Shown here: positions 1 through 6,843 of the stretch, piece by piece | How positions within the stretch are numbered: position 1 is the first letter of the stretch | Layout: the number at the start of each line of letters is the position of its first letter | Virus record (IMG/VR): IMGVR_UViG_3300037486_000387 | Location: 1 to 52,376 of that record | DNA length: 52,376 bases | Strand: one strand, 5' to 3' | From: a virus | The notes under the pieces: generated by a model | The model's database searches: none | What the model was told of the DNA's origin: nothing | The model's input: only the letters and a program-made list of their open reading frames with translations | Made by a program: the position numbers and the translations under genes

Positions 1-1
1 G

Positions 2-82
2 TCTTATTGTGACAGCTGCGGCTGGAACATCTACTGTACATGCATCAATGGATTGGGAAGAAGCTTCAAGATGAAATGGTAA
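2..82 (+). CDS. C-terminal fragment of a Cys-rich protein (5' end outside the window)
   Basis: An open frame enters from the left edge and ends at a TAA at 80-82. The 26 visible residues contain CDSC followed seven residues later by CTC, a spacing that could belong to a small zinc-binding knuckle. No start is visible and no family can be named. It runs in the same direction as the Dps-like gene 40 nt downstream and may belong to the same operon. Confidence 0.35.
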   Translation, partial: SYCDSCGWNIYCTCINGLGRSFKMKW

Positions 83-121
83 GTAACATTTGTTAAACTA
101 GATAAACAAAGGCATTTGACT

Positions 122-676
122 ATGTATACCCCTGGTCCTCAACCGTATCAACCTACTGAAACCACACAGGTTCAACCGGTTCCTCAGCCCCAGGACAAAC
201 CCAAGGCTCCTGCTAAGTCGAAAGCTAGTGGAGATATCGGGGCATTCATCCAGCAGTTAATTGCACTGTCGTCTTATGTAAAAGAACTTGAGACGCAGTC
301 TCATTTGATTCACCTTAATATTGAAGGTTCAAATTTTCTTGGGCTACATGCATTTCTAAAGGATCAGTACGAAGCGCACCTTGAGCAGTTCGATACCCTT
401 GGTGAGTTTGTCCGTAGCATGGACTACCTCATGCCGATGTGTGGCTGTGGGTTAAAAGATCTGGCACCACCGATACAAGCAGTTAAGTCTTATAAAAGTA
501 GTGACATGCTTGGTGTGTACTACAAAAACCTTGAGGAGCTTGGTGCCAAGGCTAAGAAACTAGAACCTATTGCACAGAAGATCGGTGCTATTGACATCCA
601 GAATTACATGGCTGATCTTGTTGGACAAGCGTTTAAAGCAGCTTGGAAAATTAAAGCTACGTTGCGGAATAACTGA
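122..676 (+). CDS. Dps/ferritin-like DNA-protection protein
   Basis: This 184-aa protein has a Pro/Gln/Lys-rich N-terminal extension (residues 1-37) and then a four-helix Dps-like domain. The family signature lies at about 60-100: IHLNIEGSNF, then LHAFLKDQYEAHLEQFDTLG. Aligned to the E. coli Dps ferroxidase site, His64, His76, Asp91 and Glu95 are kept, but the position of Asp67 is Lys80. Dps oxidises ferrous iron with peroxide and shields DNA. With one ligand changed, activity could be altered. I chose the ATG at 122 over the in-frame TTG at 116 because AAAGG precedes it. The stop overlaps the next start (TGATG). In a cyanophage it could limit Fenton damage; a virion role for the basic extension is also possible. 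Confidence 0.75.
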   Translation: MYTPGPQPYQPTETTQVQPVPQPQDKPKAPAKSKASGDIGAFIQQLIALSSYVKELETQSHLIHLNIEGSNFLGLHAFLKDQYEAHLEQFDTLGEFVRSMDYLMPMCGCGLKDLAPPIQAVKSYKSSDMLGVYYKNLEELGAKAKKLEPIAQKIGAIDIQNYMADLVGQAFKAAWKIKATLRNN

Positions 677-1203
677 TGGAATTTGCTGGGCGTTTTAAAA
701 AAGAAATGGAGTCAAAAGAACCAAATTGGACTCAAGTAAATGCAGGTTCTTTAGGAACCATTGGATTAATTGCTTCTCCACTTATAAATTATGCGACAGC
801 ATTTGGGAATGCACCAAGGGATGAGTCGATAATTGACCGTGCTGTTCAAACTGAAAAGTATTTTAATAAAGATATTGACCCACGTTTAAAGAATCTTTAT
901 TTACAACAAGGAGGCTTTGGTCTGCAATACAGAGCAGGGCCTATTCTTCAAGAGTTAATTCCTTCAACCACTACTCCTTTTGTACCAGCTGACCTTTCTT
1001 TAGCTGGTAAATATAACGAAGAATTAAAAAAAATTAAACCAGCTAACTACCAAGCGGATATTATTACGGTTACACCTAGTCCTAACCCAGCACGTTTTGC
1101 TACACCAGAATTAACAGCAGTTGAAACTGGGGAGGGTGGTTCCAAGGGATATATTTGGGGAATCCTGAAGAACCTCAATGGACTTATGCACGAGGAAATT
1201 TAA
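676..1203 (+). pseudogene. N-terminal part of a frameshifted virion-type protein
   Basis: The frame starts at an ATG overlapping the Dps-like stop and encodes 175 aa with no recognised domain. Its last residues (about 1157-1203) look like out-of-frame translation. The frame starting at 1155 continues smoothly as WGNPEEPQW, which suggests that one base was lost in the GGGG run at 1157-1160. Restored, the two parts would give a protein of about 530 aa resembling the Gly/Ala-rich minor virion proteins elsewhere in the window. No classical -1 slippery heptamer sits in the right phase, so a mutation or a sequencing error is more likely than programmed frameshifting. Confidence 0.5.
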
Positions 1204-2273
1204 ACAGAAAAGTTGTTACAACTTCAAATCCAACGTTGTACATGACTAGGCTTGATCTTAACCCTGAAAACAAAAGCTCTTTTAGAACAACAGGAGAAGT
1301 TGAAAATAATCCGACACTCATTGAAAATCGTGTATGGGGACAGCGTCGCCAAGATAAAGGGGATATATATTTTCCTAAAGAAAATATTCAAGCAAGAGGA
1401 GAAGTAACTGCTGCAGACTTGTATACTAAGTTACGAGATTATGGTTTTAATCCTGAACCTTTAGCTGATGTGAATCGACCAGATAAATATTTTATGAACT
1501 TAGCTAATCGTTTAGCAACTGTTGAAGGAACGCCAGGACGCCCAGCACCAATAAATCAAGTGTTGCAAAATATAGCTACACCTGTACCTGCTTTAGGTGT
1601 TTCTGAAAGAGAGCGTGGCTCTATACCAATTTTAAAAGAGTTTGATCCATTAAACGCAACAGCTGAGCAAAGAACAAAAGCTGGAATTAACAAAATTTTT
1701 AACAATTCAATGGATCCAAATTTAAACTCTGATTTTACATGGGACCACGTAAAGGTTGGAAACAGAGAAACTTTATTAACTATTCCAGAAGGTTTATCTA
1801 GAGAACCGTCTACATATGCAGGCCGTGGTTTCAGGAACATTAGCCCATTAAAATCAGGTGCTTTTGCTGCAGGAGCTTTTTATAGTCCAGAAATTTTTGA
1901 AGACCTAGAAAAAGGACGTTATGACTCTGCTGTAGCAAAAGCAGGCGCCGCTGCAACAACAGGCGCATTGATGGAAGGGGCAGTTAGAACTGGAGTTGTT
2001 AAAGCTGCTCAAGCTGGAATTGCTGTTCCAGCGCGTGCTTTAGCTGTTGCTAATCCTATTGTTTCCGCGATTACAACAGCAACTTTAGCTCCTCGTTCTT
2101 CCAGAGTAACTCCTGCTGTTGTTGCTGCTGAAAAAAAAGCTATTGAAGCGCAGTTCCAAAGAGCAGAGGCTGCTCGAAAACGTGGTGGCAAATGGAAGTT
2201 TCCAACACCTTTTGGCCAAGTAACAATTCCTGAACTAGGCTTGTCCGAAGCTGGTGGTTTGTTTTTCCGTTAA
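1155..2273 (+). pseudogene. C-terminal part of the frameshifted virion-type protein
   Basis: This is the continuation of the 676-1203 frame. The nominal start at 1155 is a TTG without a ribosome-binding site, so independent translation is unlikely. The protein contains SFRTTGEVENN and a long Ala/Val/Thr-rich segment (about residues 255-320) resembling the hydrophobic helices of other virion-cluster proteins here, then a Lys/Arg-rich stretch and the C-terminus GGLFFR. The stop codon sits in a TTAA shared with the stop of the convergent HNH gene. Function is unknown; a structural or ejection protein is inferred from composition only. Confidence 0.5.
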
Positions 2274-2524
2274 TCTACCCAGTGCTCAAGCCTGTGGCAA
2301 TTACAACATAGTGGTATACATTTCTTGATTTCTTTTTGGATGCGCTCCCAAGCATATCCATGATTAACCATTGAAGATATGTTTAAATCTTTATCGCCAA
2401 GGTGATGAAATTCAAGGACACGATGATCGGACAACTCACAATGATCACAACGTAAAGTCTTTTTATACGCAAGTAACGATTGACGATTTCGTTCAATACG
2501 TTTTCGTGCGTGTGTCCAGGTCAT
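2270..2524 (-). CDS. Free-standing HNH endonuclease
   Basis: The 84-aa protein has a compact HNH fold: zinc knuckle Cys26-x2-Cys29 (CDHC), the FHH pair at 39-41 that carries the catalytic histidine, and the second knuckle CCNCHRLEH at 73-81. Such small HNH proteins nick or cut DNA and often act as homing endonucleases in phages. It is convergent with the frameshifted gene, and their stops overlap in a TTAA (2270-2273). Its own start lies six bases from the tRNA-like element at 2530, which suggests insertion into the RNA cluster. Confidence 0.75.
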   Translation of the reverse strand: MTWTHARKRIERNRQSLLAYKKTLRCDHCELSDHRVLEFHHLGDKDLNISSMVNHGYAWERIQKEIKKCIPLCCNCHRLEHWVD

Positions 2525-2529
2525 TTAAT

Positions 2530-2600
2530 CTGCTGTACTGGAATCGAACCAGCTTTCTAATTCCCTTGTCGGGATGTCCTTACCAATAGACTACCAGCAG
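2530..2600 (-). tRNA. tRNA-like element 1 (abnormal anticodon arm)
   Basis: Read on the minus strand this 71-nt element has a 7-position acceptor stem with 6 pairs (CTGCTGG with ACAGCAG), the TA linker, a D-arm GTC...GAC with TATTGGTAAG in the loop, and a perfect T-arm with loop TTCGATT. The hairpin in the anticodon position is TCCC-GACAA-GGGA, giving a 5-nt loop with no T33, so no anticodon can be assigned. CCA is not encoded. It may be a degenerate tRNA or a tRNA mimic. Confidence 0.6.
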
Positions 2601-2617
2601 GTAAGATATAACTTTAG

Positions 2618-2855
2618 CTCTCTTGCCACCAGGCTGCTGAGGTGCTACACTTCGTTTGTGGATTTCGCTCTGTCACCACCGACTAAAAGAACAAGAGCCG
2701 CCCTGGCCGGTGCGTATCCGATACCCCCGTTTCCTCTACAGGATGAAGAGGGTGCTTAGTCCCAGCGGATTGTAGGGACCCAGCAGGCGAATCGGGCCTG
2801 CGTTCAACCCTTTACTTAAGTGGGGTTGAGAAAGTCCTGGGGTTAGTCACCCAGG
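2618..2855. ncRNA. Hairpin-dense structured RNA candidate
   Basis: About 240 nt without a convincing gene can be laid out as successive GC-rich helices. An outer pairing joins 2620-2625 with 2692-2697 and encloses GGTG 2641-2644 paired with CACC 2674-2677. Then follow hairpins at 2708-2729, 2733-2751 (CCTCT/AGAGG), 2759-2779 (GTCCC/GGGAC), 2783-2801 (GCAGGC/GCCTGC), 2805-2828 (CAACCC/GGGTTG) and 2836-2855 (CCTGGG/CCCAGG). The strand cannot be fixed; the minus strand would co-transcribe it with tRNA-like element 1. It does not match tmRNA, RNase P, SRP, 6S or glutamine-riboswitch signatures that I know. Phages do carry ornate RNAs such as GOLLD and ROOL near tRNAs, but these are much larger. 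Confidence 0.5.
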
Positions 2856-2875
2856 CAACCATTTGCTTCTTTACA

Positions 2876-3235
2876 ATGAACACATACAAGCTCACATTAA
2901 GCCAACTAAAAATACCAGGAGTAAAAATTCTTAAGAGCTTAGTGGCAGGACCAAAGCCATATGATTACAACAAGCTTACTTATTGCCATTTTAAAAACTC
3001 GGATGATTATTACGCATTCAAATTTAACTTAAATCTACATGACATACTTGCGGAAATTTTTGTAGGATCAGAAATTCTAGAAGATGAAGAATACACTATG
3101 GGTTGGAAAGGTTTGACAGATAAAGAAAAAATTATCTATGGCAATTTTGCAAATATTGTATTTTTGTTGAAGCAGGACATCGCAAGCTTACAAGAAGAAA
3201 TATACGCCCTCACTGAAAGACTGGACAACATTTAG
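2876..3235 (+). CDS. Hypothetical protein, 119 aa
   Basis: An ATG-started frame lies between the structured RNA and the tRNA-like cluster. The protein is Lys/Tyr/Asn-rich and ends in an amphipathic, probably helical tail (NIVFLLKQDIASLQEEIYAL). I recognise no domain. Its stop at 3233-3235 is immediately followed by the 3' end of tRNA-like element 2 on the opposite strand. Its lower GC than the flanking RNA elements is typical of a late-acquired accessory gene, but that is inference. Confidence 0.55.
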   Translation: MNTYKLTLSQLKIPGVKILKSLVAGPKPYDYNKLTYCHFKNSDDYYAFKFNLNLHDILAEIFVGSEILEDEEYTMGWKGLTDKEKIIYGNFANIVFLLKQDIASLQEEIYALTERLDNI

Positions 3236-3310
3236 CACTTAGGAGTGATTCGAACACTCATCGTCCTGCAGCAGCAGTAACCGCCCTATCCAATTGGTTC
3301 GCACTGAGTG
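3236..3310 (-). tRNA. tRNA-like element 2 (abnormal anticodon arm)
   Basis: The 75-nt element has an acceptor stem CACTCAG/CTAAGTG with 6 of 7 pairs and a perfect T-arm GAGTG-TTCGAAT-CACTC. A D-like arm AACC...GGTT has a GG-containing loop. In the anticodon position there is CTGC-TGCT-GCAG, a 4-bp stem with a 4-nt loop. I found no 5-bp stem with a 7-nt loop and T33 in any register. CCA is not encoded. It abuts the stop of the plus-strand gene 2876-3235. Confidence 0.55.
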
Positions 3311-3318
3311 AATGTTTG

Positions 3319-3406
3319 GGGAGAAGGTGAACTTGAACCACCATTGCCAATGGACGGAATCGAACCGCCTCTGACGCCGACGCGCCCACCGCCAAGGTGC
3401 TCTCCC
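3319..3406 (-). tRNA. tRNA-like element 3 with two T-loop hairpins
   Basis: This 88-nt element has 7 of 7 acceptor pairs (GGGAGAG/TTCTCCC, one G-U) and a T-arm GGTGG-TTCAAGT-TCACC. Between them lie a D-like hairpin CACC-TTGGC-GGTG, a hairpin GGCGC-GTCG-GCGTC with a 4-nt loop, and a hairpin GGCGG-TTCGATT-CCGTC whose loop fits the T-loop consensus, then a small ATT-GGC-AAT hairpin. Read as a class II tRNA, the TTCGATT loop would be an anticodon loop with CGA (Ser), but 30 nt would then separate it from the acceptor, including an extra hairpin. Element 4 has the same layout. Confidence 0.55.
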
Positions 3407-3440
3407 AGTGTTGTTCCAGCTTACCAGAAGATCAATGAAG

Positions 3441-3528
3441 GGAAGGCGCAGGACTCGAACCTGCCTTGACCTTACGGAATTGAACCGTTCCCCGCCGTCG
3501 CGAGCCGCACCGTTTGCGGATACCTTCC
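3441..3528 (-). tRNA. tRNA-like element 4 with two T-loop hairpins
   Basis: It is again 88 nt, with 7 of 7 acceptor pairs (GGAAGGT/GCCTTCC) and a perfect T-arm GCAGG-TTCGAGT-CCTGC. The interior holds a D-like hairpin CCGC-AAACGGT-GCGG, a hairpin CTCGC-GACG-GCGGG with a 4-nt loop, and ACGG-TTCAATT-CCGT with a T-loop-like sequence. If TTCAATT is an anticodon loop it would read CAA (Leu), but the following AAGGTCAAG forms no long variable arm as tRNA-Leu needs. Sequence differs from element 3 while the architecture is kept. Confidence 0.55.
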
Positions 3529-3569
3529 AGTGACCCCCAGGTTTGAGCATTGTTAAGAGGCTTAGGGGG

Positions 3570-3682
3570 TGTTTTGGCGGTCTCTGCAGAGTAGGTCACC
3601 GACTATACGCCAGCAACCACCGCCAGGATAGAAGGAGCAAGCGTAGGCTTTGGTTAAAAGCGTAGAGGCTTGCCCTCTGTCA
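3570..3682. ncRNA. Structured leader or RNA upstream of the tRNA-like cluster
   Basis: The segment upstream (minus sense) of element 4 holds no gene but several helices. TGGCGGT 3575-3581 pairs with ACCGCCA 3619-3625, and its first five bases can instead pair with CGCCA 3608-3612. CTCTGCAGAG is a palindrome at 3582-3591. Two direct repeats AAGCGTAG (about 3639 and 3658) can each form AAGC...GCTT hairpins. A possible minus-strand -10 TATAGT lies at 3688-3693, without a clear -35. It may be the leader of the RNA cluster. Confidence 0.35.
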
Positions 3683-3698
3683 GAAATACTATAGCAGA

Positions 3699-3866
3699 TT
3701 ACTTCTTCTTAGCAGCAGCCTCTTTCTTTTTGGCGATCATCTCTTTGAACTTGTCACGAGCAGTTGCTTGAGCATCACTGACACCAGCCTTGCCCTTGGG
3801 GGGAACTGGCTTGCCTTTAGGTGGTACAGCTTTACCTTTGGCAACGGGGGGTTTCTTGGCAGCCAT
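3699..3866 (-). CDS. Small Lys/Pro/Ala-rich basic protein
   Basis: A 55-aa protein starting MAAKKPPVAKGK contains two copies of PPKGKPV-like text and ends KKKEAAAKKK. An in-frame ATG at 3914 would add 16 residues; neither start has a clear ribosome-binding site. The repeated Pro-Lys-Gly text and strong positive charge suggest a nucleic-acid-binding or DNA-condensing peptide, by composition only. Similar basic mini-proteins occur at 41065, 38479, 48306 and 22335. Confidence 0.5.
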   Translation of the reverse strand: MAAKKPPVAKGKAVPPKGKPVPPKGKAGVSDAQATARDKFKEMIAKKKEAAAKKK

Positions 3867-3938
3867 GATATCTAATGGATGTTTAAGATCATCTTTATTA
3901 TTATACAGTTTCATTTGGTGTTTTAATACTACTATTGG

Positions 3939-4316
3939 TTAATGACGATGACCTTCGTGGGCTTTATGGAATTTTTCCATCAGGTCTTCCATGTGCTCCA
4001 GGGATTCGAGCCGCATTAAGATATCTGAAATGGTGTTGATCGTGATTGGGTGTTCGGCGCGAGCAGCAAATGCCAACGCATCACGTAGGCAATTGGTGGC
4101 ACCAAGGATGGATTCCTTGACTTGATTTGAAAGTGCCATTTCAGAACGTAGGCAATTGGTGGCACCAAGGATGGATTCCTTGACTTGATTTGAAAGTGCC
4201 ATTTCAGAACGTAGGCAATTGGTGGCACCAAGGATGGATTCCTTGGCTTGATTTGAAAGTGCCATTTCAGATTGTTTTGGTGCTCTCAGTATAGGGCCTG
4301 CAATAAACATGTGCAT
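3939..4316 (-). CDS. Protein with three tandem 21-aa repeats
   Basis: The frame encodes about 125 aa (MHMFIAGPILRAPK...). Three near-identical 21-residue units, each SEMALSNQ(A/V)KESILGATNCLR, are followed by a non-repeated tail rich in His, Glu and Lys (HPITINTISDILMRLESLEH...HEGHRH). The repeats look amphipathic and may stack as helices. A longer frame to 4361 would overlap the methyltransferase; the internal ATG at 4316 avoids this. The tail is probably the ancestral domain and the repeats a recent expansion. Function is unknown. Confidence 0.5.
   Translation of the reverse strand: MHMFIAGPILRAPKQSEMALSNQAKESILGATNCLRSEMALSNQVKESILGATNCLRSEMALSNQVKESILGATNCLRDALAFAARAEHPITINTISDILMRLESLEHMEDLMEKFHKAHEGHRH
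4085..4271 (-). repeat. 63-bp tandem repeat, three copies
   Basis: Units begin at 4085, 4148 and 4211 with a period of exactly 63 bp (21 codons). The copies are almost identical; the third has one visible change (ggcttg for gacttg) and diverges in its last bases. Because 63 is a multiple of three the repeat stays in frame. The near identity implies recent expansion. Confidence 0.9.
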
Positions 4317-4330
4317 ACTGTGGACTACGG

Positions 4331-4933
4331 TTATTCTGGCACGGCTTCTTTCCAGATCCAACCTACTTGATAACCGTCAAGGTAGGGTTCGATCCCCAGG
4401 GATTCCATTAGTTCATAGATGAGACGCCCTTTACCAATACGTTTTCCAGCTGGTGTTACAAGATTGTCATCCACTACGATCAACGTGCCATCTTTGATGC
4501 AGTTCTTGGCTGCGAACAACTCCTTTAGGTGGTGTGCAGCAGGTGCCCAGTCGTTATTCCAATCGTCGATATTGTAGGAATCTAGGTAGAGCAGATCAAT
4601 TTTACCTTCGAGAGTACCAAGGAATTCAACTGAATCTGATTCAATAACCTCAGTGAACCACGTATTTTTTTCTGCGAGCTTGCAGGCGACAGGATCAATG
4701 TCAACGGAAAGAACGTCGCCGCCGTGATAATCAACAAAGCTATCAAAGAGAAGAGTAGAGCAGCCGTCACCTTCGTAATTGTTTTCTTCACGGTAAGTAC
4801 CAGTCTCGACAATGACAGGATTTTTAACGGTGGTTAGGTATTCAAATATTTTTTTGAAACCATCCCTGCGATCGTTAAGACGTGGTTGAATCTCTTGGAA
4901 GTATTCAGCCCAAGTTTCGTGATAATCTTTCAT
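4331..4933 (-). CDS. Class I SAM-dependent methyltransferase
   Basis: The 200-aa protein has a Rossmann-type motif I, VETGTYREE (42-50), followed by GDGCSTLLFDSF and the acidic motif II VLSVDID (74-80) that would bind the SAM ribose. A later LLYLDSYNID matches motif IV of small-molecule or sugar O-methyltransferases of the Methyltransf_24/FkbM type. The substrate is not predictable; glycan or nucleotide modification fits a phage that also encodes a glycosyltransferase. It lies just downstream of the 50-aa gene at 4946-5098 in the same direction. Confidence 0.65.
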   Translation of the reverse strand: MKDYHETWAEYFQEIQPRLNDRRDGFKKIFEYLTTVKNPVIVETGTYREENNYEGDGCSTLLFDSFVDYHGGDVLSVDIDPVACKLAEKNTWFTEVIESDSVEFLGTLEGKIDLLYLDSYNIDDWNNDWAPAAHHLKELFAAKNCIKDGTLIVVDDNLVTPAGKRIGKGRLIYELMESLGIEPYLDGYQVGWIWKEAVPE

Positions 4934-4945
4934 GACAAAAAAACT

Positions 4946-5098
4946 TTAGAGGTCAATGCGGAGGTAATCAATTTTTTCTTGTTGAAGATGTTCTTCGTGA
5001 AGATCAGCTTCTATGTCTTCGTAGTCATCAAAGGCTAGTTTATTGAAACCGTCAGGGGTGTGTTCTCCGTAATAAAAACGCACTGACTTACACACCAT
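4946..5098 (-). CDS. Small acidic protein, 50 aa
   Basis: An ATG at 5098 opens a 50-codon frame starting MVCKSVRFYYGEHTPDGF and continuing with many Asp, Glu and His residues to DYLRIDL. It precedes the methyltransferase by 12 nt in the same direction, consistent with a two-gene operon starting from the 5099-5224 region. No family is recognised. Confidence 0.5.
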   Translation of the reverse strand: MVCKSVRFYYGEHTPDGFNKLAFDDYEDIEADLHEEHLQQEKIDYLRIDL

Positions 5099-5224
5099 AA
5101 TAGATTATTTAAAGATTGGGTTGGTCTACTACCAGGGTAGCGTACGCCAGTTTGATTGGAAAGCTGGGAATTCTTACGATTCGTTCATATATGCGTTAGA
5201 TTGCTGGCAATATAAAAAACGCAG
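5099..5224. promoter_or_regulatory. Divergent intergenic region
   Basis: These 126 nt separate the minus-strand 50-aa/methyltransferase pair from the plus-strand nuclease, so promoters in both directions are expected. AT-rich blocks occur (TATTTAAAGATT near 5104; ATATAAAAAACG at 5211-5222, directly before the nuclease ATG). No consensus -35/-10 pair is convincing. Confidence 0.3.
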
Positions 5225-6040
5225 ATGAGCAACGATTGGCGAGGCCGGCTCGAAGGTTTGAACCGTGGTCCGGCACGAATTACGCTCAATGGTAAGCGGC
5301 ATTACGTCACTCCTTTTGATACGGGGCCAGCACCCTCAGTCACTACGATTCTTTCGGAGACTGCATCAGAAGCAAACAAAAAAAAATTAGAGATGTGGTC
5401 TAAGGCAAATCCTGGAGTGAAGGAAGCTGCTGCGGAACGTGGAACTGCTATACACTATGGGATGGAACAATACCTTAAAGGTAATAAAGCTCCGGAGATC
5501 AAGGAAGATTATGCGGATTTTTGGTCAGGTATGCCAGGGATTCTGGACCAATTTACGGAGGTACTTTGGGCAGAATCTCCAATGGTTGAACGTTTTAACT
5601 TTACTGTGGGTTCTGATGATGTGGCTCGCGTGTGGGGTTGCGATGATGAAGGCCGTGCTTGGGCTGGCGCTCCTGACATTATTGGCGTGGTTAATAACAA
5701 GCTTACTCTTGCTGATTTGAAGACTAGTGTCAAACCCTATAGTCGTAATTGGCCTAAAGATTTGGAGAAAGGATCGCCTGAATGGCGAGACTTACTGGGG
5801 GGTCATTTGAAGTTTAAAAAGTGCATGTTGCAGTTGGGAGCTTACGACCTATCTATTACCCAGACTTTAGGAATAACAGTACAACAAGCTGCAATCATTG
5901 TTTCAACACCAATACGTACACAAATTTTTAAAATCTCTAGAAATTATTTAAATGTGATGCATGAAAAATGGCACAAAATAGTTAAAGAGTACTATACACA
6001 AATTGAAACTTATGGCAGGCATGATCCTGATTTAATTTAA
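5225..6040 (+). CDS. PD-(D/E)XK exonuclease, RecB/Cas4-like
   Basis: The 271-aa protein carries the motifs of a PD-(D/E)XK nuclease: RGTAIHYGME with His77, Glu117 in WAESPMV, AGAPDIIG with Asp151, the core TLADLKTS with Asp164 and Lys166, and a downstream QLGAY that matches the conserved Gln-x3-Tyr. Homologues in phages act in recombination or in degrading host DNA to supply nucleotides. It precedes the primase-helicase in the plus-strand block. The stop overlaps the convergent GIY-YIG gene by 9 bp. Confidence 0.8.
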   Translation: MSNDWRGRLEGLNRGPARITLNGKRHYVTPFDTGPAPSVTTILSETASEANKKKLEMWSKANPGVKEAAAERGTAIHYGMEQYLKGNKAPEIKEDYADFWSGMPGILDQFTEVLWAESPMVERFNFTVGSDDVARVWGCDDEGRAWAGAPDIIGVVNNKLTLADLKTSVKPYSRNWPKDLEKGSPEWRDLLGGHLKFKKCMLQLGAYDLSITQTLGITVQQAAIIVSTPIRTQIFKISRNYLNVMHEKWHKIVKEYYTQIETYGRHDPDLI

Positions 6041-6745
6041 AAATAATATCCATCCACCAGTTGAATACTGTTTTCCTAAAGCAACTCTATTTACAGCTGC
6101 TTGATGCAAAGCAAGAACCCTAACAGCTTCTTTTTGGGATACAAAAGATTTAATTTCTTTTGTTTTTATGTTTTGTAAAACTACTACCTTGCTCTGATCA
6201 GGTCTATTAATCCATTTATCTTTGTTGTACACACCAATTTTACGGCGTGTTTCCTTAGACATTCTTTTTCCTAAAGCTTTTGCTTTTATTTTTTCTTTTG
6301 TTGCCAGGCTGTGTTTCCTTCCTGTGTTTGCTAATTTAAGACGTTCAAGATGCCACGGACTAAGTTTTTTATTTTTGTTTTTTTGTCTAATCTTTTCTTT
6401 TGTTTCTTCACTCATGTTTCTACTGGCAATACGTAACCGTTCGATAGTTTCTTTGCTGTGATGTTGGCCAGCCCAGGTAAATCCCGTTGTCGTTACCCTT
6501 GCTCTATTAGCAAACGTGTTGCTGACTGCAACGTCCAAAATAAAATGCAAATAAATTTCATGTTTAAAAGCTTCTTCCCTAGAGCGGAATACTTTTAAGA
6601 TAATCTTTTGCTGTGGTTTAAAAGACTTATCCTTGTAACTTCCGAAGTATTTTGTATCTTCTTTGGGTAAGCACTTGCACGACCTACTGCCAATGTATTT
6701 ACGCTCATCTGCAGGATCAATACTCATGTAAGTGTAATGGTACAT
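6032..6745 (-). CDS. GIY-YIG homing endonuclease with NUMOD repeats
   Basis: The N-terminal GIY-YIG domain is visible as YHYTYMSIDP...RKYIGSRS followed by FGSYKDKSF and an Arg/Glu pair (FRSREEAFKHE, about 77-87). Then come NUMOD3-like DNA-binding repeats (SKETIERLR, SEETKEKIRQKN, SLATKEKIKAK, SKETRRKIG) and a C-terminal NUMOD1-like segment (SFVSQKEAVRVL). It is a free-standing 237-aa homing endonuclease of the Seg type, inserted convergent to the nuclease gene. It spreads its own gene by cutting endonuclease-free relatives. Poly-A/T-rich codon use differs from its neighbour. Confidence 0.85.
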   Translation of the reverse strand: MYHYTYMSIDPADERKYIGSRSCKCLPKEDTKYFGSYKDKSFKPQQKIILKVFRSREEAFKHEIYLHFILDVAVSNTFANRARVTTTGFTWAGQHHSKETIERLRIASRNMSEETKEKIRQKNKNKKLSPWHLERLKLANTGRKHSLATKEKIKAKALGKRMSKETRRKIGVYNKDKWINRPDQSKVVVLQNIKTKEIKSFVSQKEAVRVLALHQAAVNRVALGKQYSTGGWILFLN

Positions 6746-6843
6746 AAAAACAAGAGCTTTCTGTGTATGATATTAGCACGTAAGCGATCTTTATGGAAAG
6801 GCATGAGAACGTTAAAAGTTGTAACAATTGTAACCTTAGCTTT

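Noticed and set aside
2618-2855. RNase P, tmRNA, group I intron or glutamine-riboswitch identity for the structured region
   Set aside because: Only scattered short matches (such as GAGAAAGTCC) were found; the required cores and sizes are absent.
3239-3550. 103-aa minus-strand frame over the tRNA-like cluster
   Set aside because: It covers three tRNA-like elements and its Arg/Trp-rich text is what GC-rich RNA stems translate to.
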